From the NCBI GenBank assembly GCA_049999805.1, contig JBNGIO010004611.1, positions 1-64,000 on the forward strand: a stretch of 64,000 nucleotides of DNA, written 5' to 3'. Origin of the DNA: Folioceros fuciformis (lineage: Eukaryota; Anthocerotophyta; Anthocerotopsida; Anthocerotales). A model generated the notes under the pieces. The model was not told where the DNA came from and did not search any database. It saw only the letters and a program-made list of their open reading frames with translations. Shown here piece by piece: positions 32,704-43,849 of the stretch. Positions within the stretch are counted from its first letter, which is position 1. Each line of letters begins with the position of its first letter. Made by a program: the position numbers and the translations under genes.

Positions 32704-33307
32704 CATCTCAAAGCGATTGCAATTCATGCGTTGCAATCCCCCTCCAAGCTCTTCACCTTCCTTGCACCGTCCCTCAACCCGTAGTTCGAACATGATGCTG
32801 ATGAAAAACTTTCCGCGACAAGATCCATGATATTTTCCAGGGGTTGTCGCCAGAATCCGCAGTCAGTCTAGTGCAGTTCGGAAGGTGTCTGGTGTTGACA
32901 CTCTGGAAGCTGAGATATTCCATTCACACCAGGATGTGCTCCCGCGGGTGATGGCAGCCTGCATTCCACTTGATTCTCGTACAGCTACGGAATCGACTGT
33001 CGCGCAAGCTTATCTGAAGGTGCCGAATTGGAATCGGTAGACTAACGTGTGTTCCAGGAACAGTTGCAGATGACCTTTCTGTCTCGAATCCACGTCGTTG
33101 AAGCAAATGTCCGGCTGGGGAGAAGCGTTGCCGAGGCCTTGGATGGCGACAATTTGCGCAGGAACATTGCAGTTTGTTGGGTTCAATGGCAACATCAGGA
33201 GAGCTCTTCGCCTGCCTGGTGTCCGAGATAGGGAGTTCCACGAGTCGTGTGGCTAAATAGCAGTGTACGAGCTAGCTTGGGTACTTGCGCAGGTGGCTGC
33301 TCCGGAT
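32704..33307. other. Spacer between PPR-B and PPR-C
   Basis: About 600 bases with the 3' end of PPR-B and the promoter of PPR-C. The end of this spacer reads GTACTTGCGCAG followed by GTGGCTGCT, a good splice acceptor shared with PPR-B, so a 5' leader intron is possible. Confidence 0.5.
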
Positions 33308-35557
33308 ATGCAGATGGCTAGCTGTGCTCCCTCATCCATCGAACTTTCTTCTGCACGGTTCCACATGGGCGTGACACCTGAAGCTTTGAGCAATTTTTGT
33401 GAGCAGGGGCAGCTCATTGACGCGGTTGAGGCTCTCGGGGTTCTGGTGCAGTCGGGCTGTCGCATTTCGAAACCTGCGTTCTACACTGTGTTCCAGACAT
33501 GTGTGGTTAACAAGGACATAGTTCTGGGTCGCCGAGTTCATGCTCTCAGCGTGAAGCAGGGCTATGAATCGGACACGTTCTTGTGCAATCACATCCTCCG
33601 AATGTATGCTTCTCAGGGTAAGTTACAGGAAGCGATGGATGTGTTCACTGCGGTTGCCAAACCCAATGTCTTCATGTGGTCTTCCATCGTGCATGCCCAT
33701 GTCAAACAGGGGCAAAGTAAGCAGGCCATACAATTGTACCAGCAGATGCGCAAGTCAACTGTGAAGCCAGATGGCCATGTGTTTGTTGCAGCCCTGCAGG
33801 CTTGCGCAAGGGAAGCAGACTTGAAAACGGGAGAACTGGTGCATGCTGATGTGATGGCCAGTGGCATTGAGCCCGATGAGTTTGTCTGTAGTTGTTTGGT
33901 GGATATGTATGTCAAATGTGGCAGCTTGGAAGATGCTCAAAGAGTATTCGATGGACTCCCTCGAAAAAATGTGGTGACTTGGACTGCTTTGATAGTGGGC
34001 TATTCCCAGCAGGGCATGGGTGAGGAAGCACTTGGATTATACCGTGCTATGCGACAAGAAGGCATGGCTGCACCTGATGCCGTGACATTTGTGTGCCTCC
34101 TTCAGGCCTGTGCAAGTATTGGCATTCCTGCTTTGGAGACAGGGAAGAAGCTCCATCTAGAGATTAGAGAAAAAGGATTTCATGCTGATATTGCTATTGC
34201 AAACAGTTTGATAGTAATGTACATGAAGTGTTGCAGCCTACAGGATGCTCAGACCGTGTTTGACAGACTTGATAAGAAGGATGTGGTGACCTGGAATGCC
34301 ATGATAGCAGGATATTCTCAGCAGAAAATGGGTCACAAGGCCTTTAATTTCTATGATGCTATGCAAGAGGAAGGTATCTCTCCACCTGATTCTGTGACTT
34401 TTGTTTGTCTCCTGCAGGCCTGTGCAAATGTTGGTGCCGCCGCTTTGGAGAGGGGGAAGCAGCTGCATGTACAGATTGGAGAACGAAAACTTCACCTTGA
34501 CGTAGTTTTAGGCTGCAGTTTGGTAAACATGTACGCTAAGTGTGGTAGCTTAGAGGATGCACAGTGTGTATTTGACAGACTTCCTCAAAAGAATGTGGTT
34601 ACGTGGACAGCACTCATATCAGGATATTCCCAGCAAGGCATGGGTGAGGAAGCCCTTCGCATTTACAGCTCTATGCAGCAGGAGGGCATTGCTCCACCAG
34701 ATTCCGTCACATTTGTGTGTCTCCTGCAAGCGTGTGCAAGTGTGGCAGCTCTGCATGCAGGAAGGCATCTTCATTTTCAAATTGAACAACAAAGGCTTCA
34801 AACTAATGTATTCATAGCCGTCAGCTTGATAAACATGTATGCAAAGGCTGGGAGCATAGCTGATGCGCAGCAGGTCTTTGATGTGTTGCCTGAAAAAGAT
34901 CTTGTTGCGTGGAATGCGTTGATTGCAGGATACACCTCTCAAGGAGACAGTGAATCCGTCTTTGACTTGGTGCACAGAATGAGAGAGGATGGTATACAAC
35001 CTGACGGCATCACGTTCCTCAGTATGTTAACAGCTTGCAGTCATGCGGGCGCAGTGAAAAAGGGGCGAAGGTATTTTGAGGCTATGAGGAGACAGTATGG
35101 CGTCAGTCCCTCCATGGAGCACTACTCTTGCATGGTGGATCTCCTGGGTCGTGCAGGCCACCTTGAGGATGCATTAGCAATCGTAAGAGCCATGCCAGAA
35201 CTGCCGGATAACACAGTTTGGCACAGTCTCTTGGGTGCTTGTCGGAAGTGGAGCAATGTGAAGGTGGGACGTCAAGCCTTCCATGAAGCAATCAAGCTAG
35301 ATAAGAAAGATGTTGTAGCATATGTGTTGATGGCGAACATATACACTGGTGCTCAGATGTGGGAGGAGGCACGGGAGATCCAGGAGATCAGAAAACAATG
35401 CTGTGCATGGAAGGAACCGGGGCAGAGCTGGTGGACCGACATGGATGGACTGGTGCACTGTTTTGTGGTTGGGGATAAGAAGCATGCCGAGAGTGAGGCC
35501 ATCTATGCAAGCCTGAGACATCTGGTTAGTAGAATAGACGCTGAAGGGTGTGCATAA
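33308..35557 (+). CDS. PLS-class PPR protein, E type, no DYW (PPR-C), 749 aa
   Basis: Same family and same strand as PPR-B just upstream. Five P motifs with residue 5/last pairs S/D, T/D, N/D, T/D, N/D. One S motif reads LIVMYMKCCSLQDAQ, where the usual AKCGS glycine is Cys. The E/E+ region (ACRKWSNVKVGR, NIYTGAQMWEEA, PGQSWWTDMDGLVHCFVVGD, AESEAIYASLRHL) ends with EGCA, again before any DYW domain. The open frame extends to a GTG at 33263, but the first ATG in frame is 33308 (DM-QM region), which is conserved in PPR-A. Single exon for the repeat array. Expected role: site recognition on an organelle RNA, with a catalytic partner supplied in trans. Confidence 0.9.
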   Translation: MQMASCAPSSIELSSARFHMGVTPEALSNFCEQGQLIDAVEALGVLVQSGCRISKPAFYTVFQTCVVNKDIVLGRRVHALSVKQGYESDTFLCNHILRMYASQGKLQEAMDVFTAVAKPNVFMWSSIVHAHVKQGQSKQAIQLYQQMRKSTVKPDGHVFVAALQACAREADLKTGELVHADVMASGIEPDEFVCSCLVDMYVKCGSLEDAQRVFDGLPRKNVVTWTALIVGYSQQGMGEEALGLYRAMRQEGMAAPDAVTFVCLLQACASIGIPALETGKKLHLEIREKGFHADIAIANSLIVMYMKCCSLQDAQTVFDRLDKKDVVTWNAMIAGYSQQKMGHKAFNFYDAMQEEGISPPDSVTFVCLLQACANVGAAALERGKQLHVQIGERKLHLDVVLGCSLVNMYAKCGSLEDAQCVFDRLPQKNVVTWTALISGYSQQGMGEEALRIYSSMQQEGIAPPDSVTFVCLLQACASVAALHAGRHLHFQIEQQRLQTNVFIAVSLINMYAKAGSIADAQQVFDVLPEKDLVAWNALIAGYTSQGDSESVFDLVHRMREDGIQPDGITFLSMLTACSHAGAVKKGRRYFEAMRRQYGVSPSMEHYSCMVDLLGRAGHLEDALAIVRAMPELPDNTVWHSLLGACRKWSNVKVGRQAFHEAIKLDKKDVVAYVLMANIYTGAQMWEEAREIQEIRKQCCAWKEPGQSWWTDMDGLVHCFVVGDKKHAESEAIYASLRHLVSRIDAEGCA

Positions 35558-36233
35558 CCGACGGACCTGTCATTGCAGGAAAATACCTGATGATGAAGAG
35601 CAAGGCAGATCTTGTGTTGGAGACAGCCACACGCTGGCTATAGGCTACGTGAGATCTGAGGGCATCAGAACACTACGCGACAAAATTGTGGATGTGTGAA
35701 CTTTGTATAGATATCAGATAAGTAAGCAGGCTGTCACCCACGTGGTCCTTTGTCCGGGTAGAATGTACAGGTATGCCAACTGCCTACGGCATTTATTCTG
35801 TCGACGATGCAGATCTTTCCATCTGTGTTTCTGATTACATGACATATTTCCATACTTGAGCTGCGACGTCGAGGGCATTTCGGGAAAAGCAAGAGTTCCG
35901 TGCCTACCGTTCCGAGGGAGGGTGAGAAGGTAAGTTGCGATTGGTTGCTGTCACCTTGACTGGAGAATATGTAGAATTTGAACTCTGAGCGTCGTCCCAA
36001 AGTGATGACTACACTGTCATCTTACTTGTGGATGCATATACGTGCACCATGCAGAGTTTTTGCGCAGAAAGCCTTTTCTGGCACTCCTGTCGCTCACAGT
36101 TGCTCCAATCAGTTTAGCCATGAGTCATAAACAAACATAATTCACGCTCCTGGCAAAAGCGGCACTTTGACTAACTGTAATAGCTCTGCCATGTTTCACT
36201 TTAGGTTCAACTACAGCGTGAGTCATGGAGGTG
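35558..36233. other. Convergent spacer between PPR-C and PPR-D
   Basis: About 680 bases between two 3' ends. Nothing else recognised. Confidence 0.5.
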
Positions 36234-38642
36234 TTAATACTGCCGGTGCTTTCTGTCACCCACCATGAAAATGTGTACCCCCTGCGCATCTTCAACCAAG
36301 CTCCACCCGGGCTCTTTCCAAGCGCAACGCTCCTTCCGTAATCTCTCCACTTCCCAAGCAAGCTGAGAAAGGCCAGCATCAGCGTACATGTGCGACATCA
36401 ATATGTATGCTGCGGCATGCTCTGGGGCCAGATGCACGGCACTCGCAAAAGCTTGTTCTCCTAGTACTACGTTGCCATGTTTCCGACAAGCGCCTAACAC
36501 GCATAAGAACGTTGCCAGATTAGGCTGCATGGGCATCGTTGACAAGACATCGATTACATTTGCAAAGCAGCCTGCACTCCCAAATAGATCGATCATACAC
36601 ACATAGTGCTCAATCAGTGGCACTATACCTTGGACTCCAGTCATCAATTTAAAGTACTCCACACCTTTGTCCACTTCACAGGCACGAGCGCACGCAGAGA
36701 TGAGAGAGACAAGGGTCACTCCATCTGGACTGATACCTGCCATCCCCATCGTCTCGAAACATTGAGATGCTTCCTTTTCAAGCCCGTGCTGAGCATACCC
36801 TGCTAACATAGCATTCCATGTCACCACATCTTTCTTCACCATGTTGTCAAACACCATGCGAGCCTCACGCAAGCTGCCACACTTAGCGTACATGTCGACC
36901 AGACAGTTGCCAATCTCTTGATCACCTGCAAGTCCTCTCGCTTGGATTTGGGTATGCAGTTGCTTCCCGATGTGCAGTGCAGCAATGCTAGCACATGACT
37001 TCAAGAGAGACACAAAGGTTACATGATCCGGAGCAGCGAAGGCCTCCTTTTCCATAGTTGCAAAAAGACTCAATGCTTCTTGCCCACGCCCATGCTGAGC
37101 ATATCCGGTGAGCATCACATTCCACGTAATCACATCTTTCGTAGGCAGATTGTCAAATACCTTGCAAGCTTCATCAAAACTGCCACACTTCACATACATA
37201 TCTACCAGGCAATTACCAATAACTATATTGGAATCCAAACCTTGTGCTTGAATCTGCGCGTGTAGCTGCTTCCCATGATGCAGAGCTTCAATGCTGGCAC
37301 ACGTCTTAAGGAGGCAGACAAAAGTGACCTCATCCGCTGGAGTAACACCCTCTTCCTGCATGCTCGCGTACAGGGACAGGGCTTCTTGCCCTAACCCAAG
37401 CTCAGCATACCCTGAGAGCATGGCGGTCCATGCCACCACATCTTTTGTCACCAGTTTCTCGAATACCCTGCGAGCATCATCTAAACTCCCACACTTTGCA
37501 TACATGTCAACCAAGCTGCTTCCAACAACCAGATCCGATTCCAGACCATGTTTCCAAATCTGGGCATGAAGGTGCTTACCCTGCTCCAAGCCTCCAATGC
37601 TTGCACAAGCTTTGAGGAGGCATGTAAAAATCACGTCACCAGCAGCAGTGATACCCTGGTGCTGCATAATTTCATAGAGTTCCAGCGCTTCTTGCCCAAG
37701 CCCATGCCGGGCATATGCCGCGAGCATGGTCGTCCATGATACGAAATCTCTTGTGGCCAGATGGTCAAACACCCTGCGGGCATCATCCAAGCTTCCACAC
37801 TTTGCATACGTGTCCACAAGGCAGTTGCCAACGACCAGATGAGATGCCAGCCCCATGTCTCCAATCTGACCATGGACTTCCTTCACCTGATGTAGCTCTC
37901 CATGGCTCCCACACGCTTTGAGGAGGCAAAGAAATGTAACATGATTAGGGCAAGTGTTGCACATAAGCTGCATATTTGCAAAAAGAGAAAGCGCTTCTTG
38001 AGAAAGCCCATGTTGTGCGTATGCTGCAAGCATAGCATTCCATGTCACCACATTTCTCGTGACCATATTATCAAACACCCTGCGGGCGTCATCTAAACTG
38101 CCACACTTGGCATACATGTCCACGAGGCAGCTGCCTATAAATACATTGGCATCATCCCCAGTTCTCAAAACCTCAGCATGGACTTGCCTGCCGAAGGTCA
38201 ACTCTGCTACGCCAGCTCTGGCACAAGCTTTCATGACAGCCACGAACACATAGTTGTCGGGCAGCACCTTGGACTGCCGCATCTGCAAATACAAACGGAT
38301 CGCATGCCCAGGCTGTCCATGTTCAGCATATGCGGAGATAATAGAACCCCATGAGTGAACATTTGGAGCAGCCAATTCACTGAACACCTGCTCTGCTTCT
38401 TGCAACCGGCCCTGAGAAGCGTACATGCAAATTAGGTGGTTGGCTAAAAACCTGTTTGACTGGTACCCACTTTTCAACACGATAGCATGGACTGTGTTGC
38501 CAGCAAGGACCTTATCATCTGCAGTGCATCTTTTGATAACCTGGTACAGGACATCTGTGGGAACATACAAATGCTGCCTCAGCAGGAGGTCCAAGAATTG
38601 ACCCGCCTGTTCCAGCTCCCTTGACCTGCTGCAGGTGCACAA
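36234..38642 (-). CDS. PLS-class PPR protein, E type, diverged (PPR-D), about 800 aa
   Basis: Six P motifs (WGSIISAYAEHG, WNAMLAAYAQHG, WTTMLAAYARHG, WTAMLSGYAELG, WNVMLTGYAQHG, WNAMLAGYAQHG) with pairs G/D, N/N, T/G, T/D, N/D, N/D. It has AQHG and LLKACAS where the other five have SQQG and LLQACAS, so it is a separate branch. The E region (ACRKHGNVVLGE, MYADAGLSQLAWEVERLR, EPGWSLVEDAQGVHIFMVGD) ends KHRQY, earlier than PPR-B. The frame at 38642 begins with TTG, stays open further upstream without an ATG, and the first ATG inside is only at LICMYAS. The true N-terminus must therefore lie in an upstream exon; acceptors CATTTCAG (near 38670) and CACCTGCAG (near 38630) are candidates. Confidence 0.85.
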   Translation of the reverse strand: MCTCSRSRELEQAGQFLDLLLRQHLYVPTDVLYQVIKRCTADDKVLAGNTVHAIVLKSGYQSNRFLANHLICMYASQGRLQEAEQVFSELAAPNVHSWGSIISAYAEHGQPGHAIRLYLQMRQSKVLPDNYVFVAVMKACARAGVAELTFGRQVHAEVLRTGDDANVFIGSCLVDMYAKCGSLDDARRVFDNMVTRNVVTWNAMLAAYAQHGLSQEALSLFANMQLMCNTCPNHVTFLCLLKACGSHGELHQVKEVHGQIGDMGLASHLVVGNCLVDTYAKCGSLDDARRVFDHLATRDFVSWTTMLAAYARHGLGQEALELYEIMQHQGITAAGDVIFTCLLKACASIGGLEQGKHLHAQIWKHGLESDLVVGSSLVDMYAKCGSLDDARRVFEKLVTKDVVAWTAMLSGYAELGLGQEALSLYASMQEEGVTPADEVTFVCLLKTCASIEALHHGKQLHAQIQAQGLDSNIVIGNCLVDMYVKCGSFDEACKVFDNLPTKDVITWNVMLTGYAQHGRGQEALSLFATMEKEAFAAPDHVTFVSLLKSCASIAALHIGKQLHTQIQARGLAGDQEIGNCLVDMYAKCGSLREARMVFDNMVKKDVVTWNAMLAGYAQHGLEKEASQCFETMGMAGISPDGVTLVSLISACARACEVDKGVEYFKLMTGVQGIVPLIEHYVCMIDLFGSAGCFANVIDVLSTMPMQPNLATFLCVLGACRKHGNVVLGEQAFASAVHLAPEHAAAYILMSHMYADAGLSQLAWEVERLRKERCAWKEPGWSLVEDAQGVHIFMVGDRKHRQY

Positions 38643-39223
38643 TTGAGATTTAAACTCTGCCAGCCTGAAATGACAGTCAAACGAACAGCACAGTTGTGTA
38701 GTGCTTCAAAGCTGCAAACTTTGACAAATTTCCGAAGTGTGTCCAACAAAGCGGCACCCCCTAGTTGCACACTCAAGAAGCAACTAACTGATACCAAACA
38801 GTCAGTCTACTCTCGTGTTCAAGTTCAGCTTCACCATTCTCGCTTGACTGACCTGCGAAATGAGCCTATCCGATGAGACCTCCTTATTTGTAACCCGCAG
38901 TCGCTGGGAACACTTGCAGCGGTTTTTCTGCTAACAGGAGAAGGAAAAGCCAAGGGCCGGCCGTATTTCCACCATGGCATCCTCAGACACTAGCAGACGC
39001 AATCTGTTAACATTCAATTTCAAAAGATTAGCTAAAACCGTGCAGAGCAGCTTTGGCTTCCTCCTCTGGCCATGGCTGACTACCCAATTCCCAAGTGAAC
39101 ACAGATCTCGGCCCTTAACACCTGAAGAGGACATTCTTGCCCCTCTGCAACATCTATTGGACACAATACATGGGCCGTCACGTCTTGTCAGTTGAAAGTT
39201 CACAACGCTCTCGACCTCCCGCC
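38643..39223. other. Divergent spacer, possible 5' exon of PPR-D
   Basis: About 580 bases between PPR-D (-) and a partial MED15 copy (+). It should hold the first exon of PPR-D, which I could not place. Confidence 0.4.
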
Positions 39224-39779
39224 ATGGATGCGGGCTTCGACGAAATAGGAAGTGGGGATCGGAGGTCGGGCCTGGCCAAGGAGTCACGGACCAAATCTGT
39301 GAGGAAGATGTGCGTTTGCCCTGTTCTCTGGCTTTTCTATCGTCTAATTTGGTGCAGGTGGTGCGATTCTCCATTATGGGAGGGGAGCGGATGATGAGGT
39401 AGCGTCGTAGTGCGGGTTTTCACCACATGTAAGCATCTTGATGTTATGGTTTTCGCTGGTATAGATTTCGTGTGCACTAGTGAAGTGTGGATGGTGGAGT
39501 GTGCAGGAGTTCTTCTGAATTCACCTGTTGGTTGCAGAATGGAAGACATGCAGAGGCACAAGCCCGTGGCAGGTGAGGAGGGGATGAGCGAATTGTTCAA
39601 TAATGCTCATAGGATTGAGCTGAGGATCTTCGATGCTGCTACCGACAAGGTAAGTTGGGTGGGAGTATAGGGAGACAGAGAAGGAGCTCGTTTACGTCTT
39701 TGCTGTTTCTCATGCTGGCCATGTGCTGTGTCTGTTGTAGGAAGATTATCTTGAAAGGATATCGTCGAAGAAGAGCTAG
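39224..39779 (+). pseudogene. MED15 partial copy 1: KIX domain only, 78-aa frame
   Basis: join(39224..39309,39538..39649,39741..39779). The first two exons have exactly the lengths of MED15 exons 1 and 2 (86 and 112 bases) and all splice sites are intact, including AT|GTGCGT and AAG|GTAAGT. The protein starts MDAGFDEIGSGDRRSGLAKE, against GDWR in the full gene, so the conserved Trp is now Arg. The KIX helices continue as QRHKPVAGEEGMSELFNNAH. Exon 3 stops at TAG after EDYLERISSKKS, in the third helix. It is either a dying copy or a short KIX-only protein that could compete with MED15 for activators. The many replacements at otherwise conserved sites favour decay. Confidence 0.65.
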
Positions 39780-39976
39780 CTGGGCAGAGCAAGGAGACAA
39801 GGAATTGATTATGCTGGTGACCCAGGTGAGAGGGGGAGGCTGGGGAGAAGGGCGTACGAAGTGGTGTGGTTAACGTAATCTACTGTCCTATGTCCTTGTC
39901 TAGTTGCTTTATTTCTTGCCTAACTGTGCTGTGTTAGACACGTTCGATGAGTTTCCTGAGGAAACAAACTCCGCAG

Positions 39977-40530
39977 CTCCATCTGATTCAGCAGCAGGCA
40001 CATTATGAGCAGCCACCTCTCACCACCGGAGTCCAAGAAGCCCCATGTGCCACAGAAGCTGATATCACCGTAGTCAAGCTTCTCACCGAAATTGAAGAAG
40101 CCGCCTGTAAACACCGAAGTCGAGGAAGCCGCCTATTACCACCAGCGCCGAAGAAGCTACTATCACCATCAAGATCGAGAAAGCCACCTGTCACCACCGA
40201 TCGAGTCCTTGCCAATTATCCCCACCGCAGTTGAAGAGGCCGCCTATCAGCATTGGAGTGGAACAAGTCGCTTATGAGCACCGGAGTCGACGAAGCCGCT
40301 CGACAGGCAGACAGAGATGAAGCCGCTTACTGTGGAATTCGGAGGCGCTTCTCCCACGCTCATTAACATCCAGGACATCGCCCTGACGACTTGTTCTGCG
40401 ACGTTGGTCTGCTCCCCTGGTTGATTTAAATACGAATTTGGCAATTCGAGTTTACAGAGCGAAGCTGCGGAGTAGCTCCTGAGAAGGAATCGCAGTGTGG
40501 CCGGCCAGGAAGTCTGCAAGAACCTCATGT
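39977..40530 (+). repeat. Duplicate of the MED15 5' flank
   Basis: This stretch matches 45100-45900, the 5' flank of the full MED15 gene: first the GAAGCCGCCTATTACCACC repeat zone, then a near-identical block with CTGACGACTTGTTCTGC, GGTTGATTTAAATACG, AATTTGGCAATTCG and GAAGGAATCGCAGTGTGGCC. Exon 1 does not follow here, so a promoter copy now stands without its first exon. Confidence 0.8.
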
Positions 40531-41100
40531 AGTTGCTTTGCATTCTCACCTCACATTCCATGTTTTATTAGGACCCCAACTTCACTACAATGTCATTCAT
40601 ATTCTGAAGGCTGGCCACAAGCCACTGATTTTCCATATTTGCAAGGCCCACATTCTGCACTTGCACGTTGTCCTGCACTAACTGCACTCTTTAGCGTCAT
40701 GGGGTACCTGCACACAACTAAACTCCCACAAACTCTCTGCAGTTGCAACACCCATGGAAGTGGGATTTGGATGCGATTTAGTAAACCATAGATACACACA
40801 CATTTCATTCATTTCCCAATGTTCATGACCATAAGTTATAGTGCAAAGTAACAACCTTTGCAGCTCCATTAGTGTGATGCCCTAAAACCCTTAATGAGAT
40901 CGTGTGAGGGAAGCATTGATCTGTTGTTGTGTGCGATAGGTGAGAGAAAAAAAAAAAGTCTTCTCTATCGCTCTATCGAGTGATGGTTGGATCATGATGG
41001 CTAGATTGAGACACCTGAAAGCCTCCCACTACCGAAATGGTCATGACCATTACCTTCAGAGTACGAGATCGTATACTATGTTGTGGTGTCATATAGATAT

Positions 41101-41640
41101 TCCATACACATGCCCATTTCAGGTCAAGAAGGCTTGGGCGGTTTGTACAATATTCCTTATAGGTTTTAGCAAAAGATCTTCACCGCAGCAATTGATCAAG
41201 TATGTCGGTTCGGTGTTTTTGTTTTATTGCTATGTAGGTTCTCATATTGGCCATGTGCTATGTTTGTTGCAACACAATTATCTTCGAAAGATATATGTGA
41301 AGATGCTTTCACTCGATACTAGGGCGTAAGGTGGTGTGGCTGACAAAGGGATGGCAGGAGGAATTGCCCAGAGTGGTGACCCATGTGAGAACGTGAGGCT
41401 GTAGGGAAGAGCGTGCATGGAGTGGTGTGGCTCAAGTAGTCTATTATCCGATGTCCTTCTTCATTCGCTTTATTTCTTGTCTGACTGTTCTGTGTGCACA
41501 AGTTCCATGGATATAATGAGCAACCAAACTCAAGCAGCATTAAACAAAGCTCAAGTGCTTGTGCAACTTGGAGCTCCAAGCCTTGAAGGACAAGTATTCT
41601 CAAGACATGCGTGACCTTCACAACATCCTGGCTATGTGGT
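41101..41640 (+). pseudogene. MED15 partial copy 2: remnants of exons 2, 3, 4 and 6
   Basis: Remnants in the same order as in the full gene. Exon 2-like at about 41107-41190 has GGTCAAGAAGGCTTGGGCGG and a TAG where the gene has GAG. Exon 3-like at about 41272-41390 (NYLRKIYVKMLSLDTRA) has TAA for CAG. A short exon 4 start lies near 41500 (TTCCATGGATATAATGAGC). Exon 6-like at about 41570-41635 encodes LKDKYSQDMRDL. The Gln-rich part is missing. With two in-frame stops and the loss of exon 1, it is a pseudogene. Introns are kept, so it is a DNA-level copy. Confidence 0.8.
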
Positions 41641-41649
41641 GTCTTTTGC

Positions 41650-43840
41650 AACAAGATTATCTTCAAATCATATCGTTTGAGATGATTTAGATAGAAGGAT
41701 GGGTTAACAATCTCATGGAGATAAAGAATTCCAAAAGTGCTATAATGAAATAAAATTTGTGAGAAGGATTGGGTGACTATTAATCTAAAACTTAGGCAGC
41801 CTCCAAGTGGCCTTACATGGCTTACCAAAATGCGAGAGAGATCAAATATTCTAGATATACGTATATGTATGTATATGGTATCTAAATCTAGTCGCTAAGG
41901 TACACTTCCTCTCCCTAAACAAACACACCAAAGTAAGGAACAATGGTCGAACACCTTCGAATCCGAGGTGTACTAAGCGTACTTTTTATTTAAGTTTCTT
42001 CCACAAAGCTATGTCATGAAATTGGTTTTCCTTAAGCAAGGCAGATATGGATCCATTTGTGCGCCAACCCTATGAAACAATGTTGTTGTATGTAAGTGGT
42101 AGTTTCAGTGGTCCACATGAGTGGCAAGTAAGCAGCTTTTCACCTATGACTAATTTCTCGTTGTCGCCTTTCATATTGTCCATTCTTGGGGTGTCTATAG
42201 GTGGCAACACCTTGGCACCCGTTGCTATGCGAGGGTTGGCAGCAGGTCCTTTCTTGCACATGCACCCGACACCTTAGCTTAAAGCTCATCTTCTCCAAAA
42301 TGAAGATTATGTGTCACCCAACACCTTAGCTTAAAGCTCATCTTCTCCAAAATGAAGATTATGTGTCAATCTTTCTAGTACCCACCAAACGACGACATCG
42401 CATAGTGAATGAGCAAGCCATTTATGAAGGCGAGGAATATTTGACTAGTGGCACCAAAGCACATGTATGTAAAGAGTATCATGTGATAAACCTCATCCAT
42501 GTAAGAGGTGGGATAAAGGCCGAATTCGACAAAACACTAAAACAAAGTTGGCTTTTTTGCTATAATTTAAGAGTCAATGATAATATATTCAAATTCTTGC
42601 CTCATAATCTTCCCAAGATTTTTTGATATATGGAGCAAGATGGTTATTATAGTAGCTACAATTTGCCATGATTTTAATATGAATTTGGAGCCTCTAGGTA
42701 GAAGTGGAAATAGATTTATATGGATTACGCTATGGACAAAGCTCACAATGCCATATTGAACAGTAATAGTTTGAAAAGTGTGCATGGTTTGACATTGTTG
42801 TTCTTTACATGCATAGTTGTGCTCATATTGTTTTGTGTGTGAGGCTCATATCTATTTATACAAGAGGTCAAGTATTTATACAAGAGGTCAAGTGTGGCCA
42901 GTTCTACGATAAGAGAAATTAGCAATGAAGGCATGGCTTAAAACAAAAAAAACTTTCCTAGAGAATGTAATTGATGCTATTAGCCTGTTGAGCTCTATGT
43001 CTAAGAAATTAGAAGTGCTTTAAGAAGAGGAAAGCATCATAACTATAAACTTTAGTTGCCTCTAATATGGCCACTATCATGTTTTGCCACTAATCGTCGC
43101 ACTCATGCATGGTTCATTAGTTAATAATACTCTTACCACACTACATTATTCACATATTAAGCACGGCATGATGGTGCTATAAAAGAAAAGTGTTTACTTC
43201 TTTTAGACACCACAAAATCTCCTCCACTTGCATCCATAAGTCTCAAAGCTATAGCTTGGCTATAGCTTGGCTTCTTAAATCCTTAATTGGGTCACATGAT
43301 CTTCAACCATATTTATAACTAAACAATGCATTGAAGAGAATGCCCCTTCAAGACAAAGGCTACTTTACAAAAACAAGAGAATACAAACTTATAGTTGGAG
43401 CGGACACCTCTAAGCTAAACTTTTATGCCTGCTACTTGAAGTCAAGTCAACACATTTAGTTATCTGTGTATCTAGTTGATTTTATATTATATTAGATTTT
43501 TTTTATTATCTTAACTAAATATTTATTAATTATCATTAAGATTACTTATTAGCATACCATAATTATTAATTAATTACTATTTGCATGCACCTAAGCGATA
43601 GCACACGATCATGCTTGACACCACATGTTCTAAGTATAAGTCTTGGTTCGCATTTGAATGAAGAGTTTGAGTGTAAGTTTAAAGGTCAGGGTCTATAGTG
43701 GAGGCATGGTCTATGAAAATTGAGACCATCCTAGCCTAAAGCTTGCAAAGCCTTATACATAGTATTTAAAGTATGATTTCTTAGAGTCCATACATCAATT
43801 GCGTTGCTATCAAAGTTCGACTTTTATTTTTGATAGATAG
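41650..43840. other. AT-rich gene desert
   Basis: About 2.2 kb, AT-rich, with only short frames (42047-42277, 42363-42626) that show no recognisable domain. It may be an old decayed transposon, but I see no terminal repeats or known protein motif. Confidence 0.5.
42263..42366. repeat. 52-base tandem duplication
   Basis: Two nearly perfect adjacent copies, starting at 42263 and 42315, both with CACCTTAGCTTAAAGCTC and TTCTCCAAAATGAAGATTAT. One difference at the start (CACCCG against CACCCA). The near identity means a recent slip or unequal exchange. Confidence 0.9.
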
Positions 43841-43849
43841 AATTTGGTT

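Noticed and set aside
42363-42626. Transposase-like frame in the AT-rich desert
   Set aside because: No catalytic motif, zinc finger or terminal repeat could be seen; short frame in AT-rich DNA next to a recent tandem duplication.
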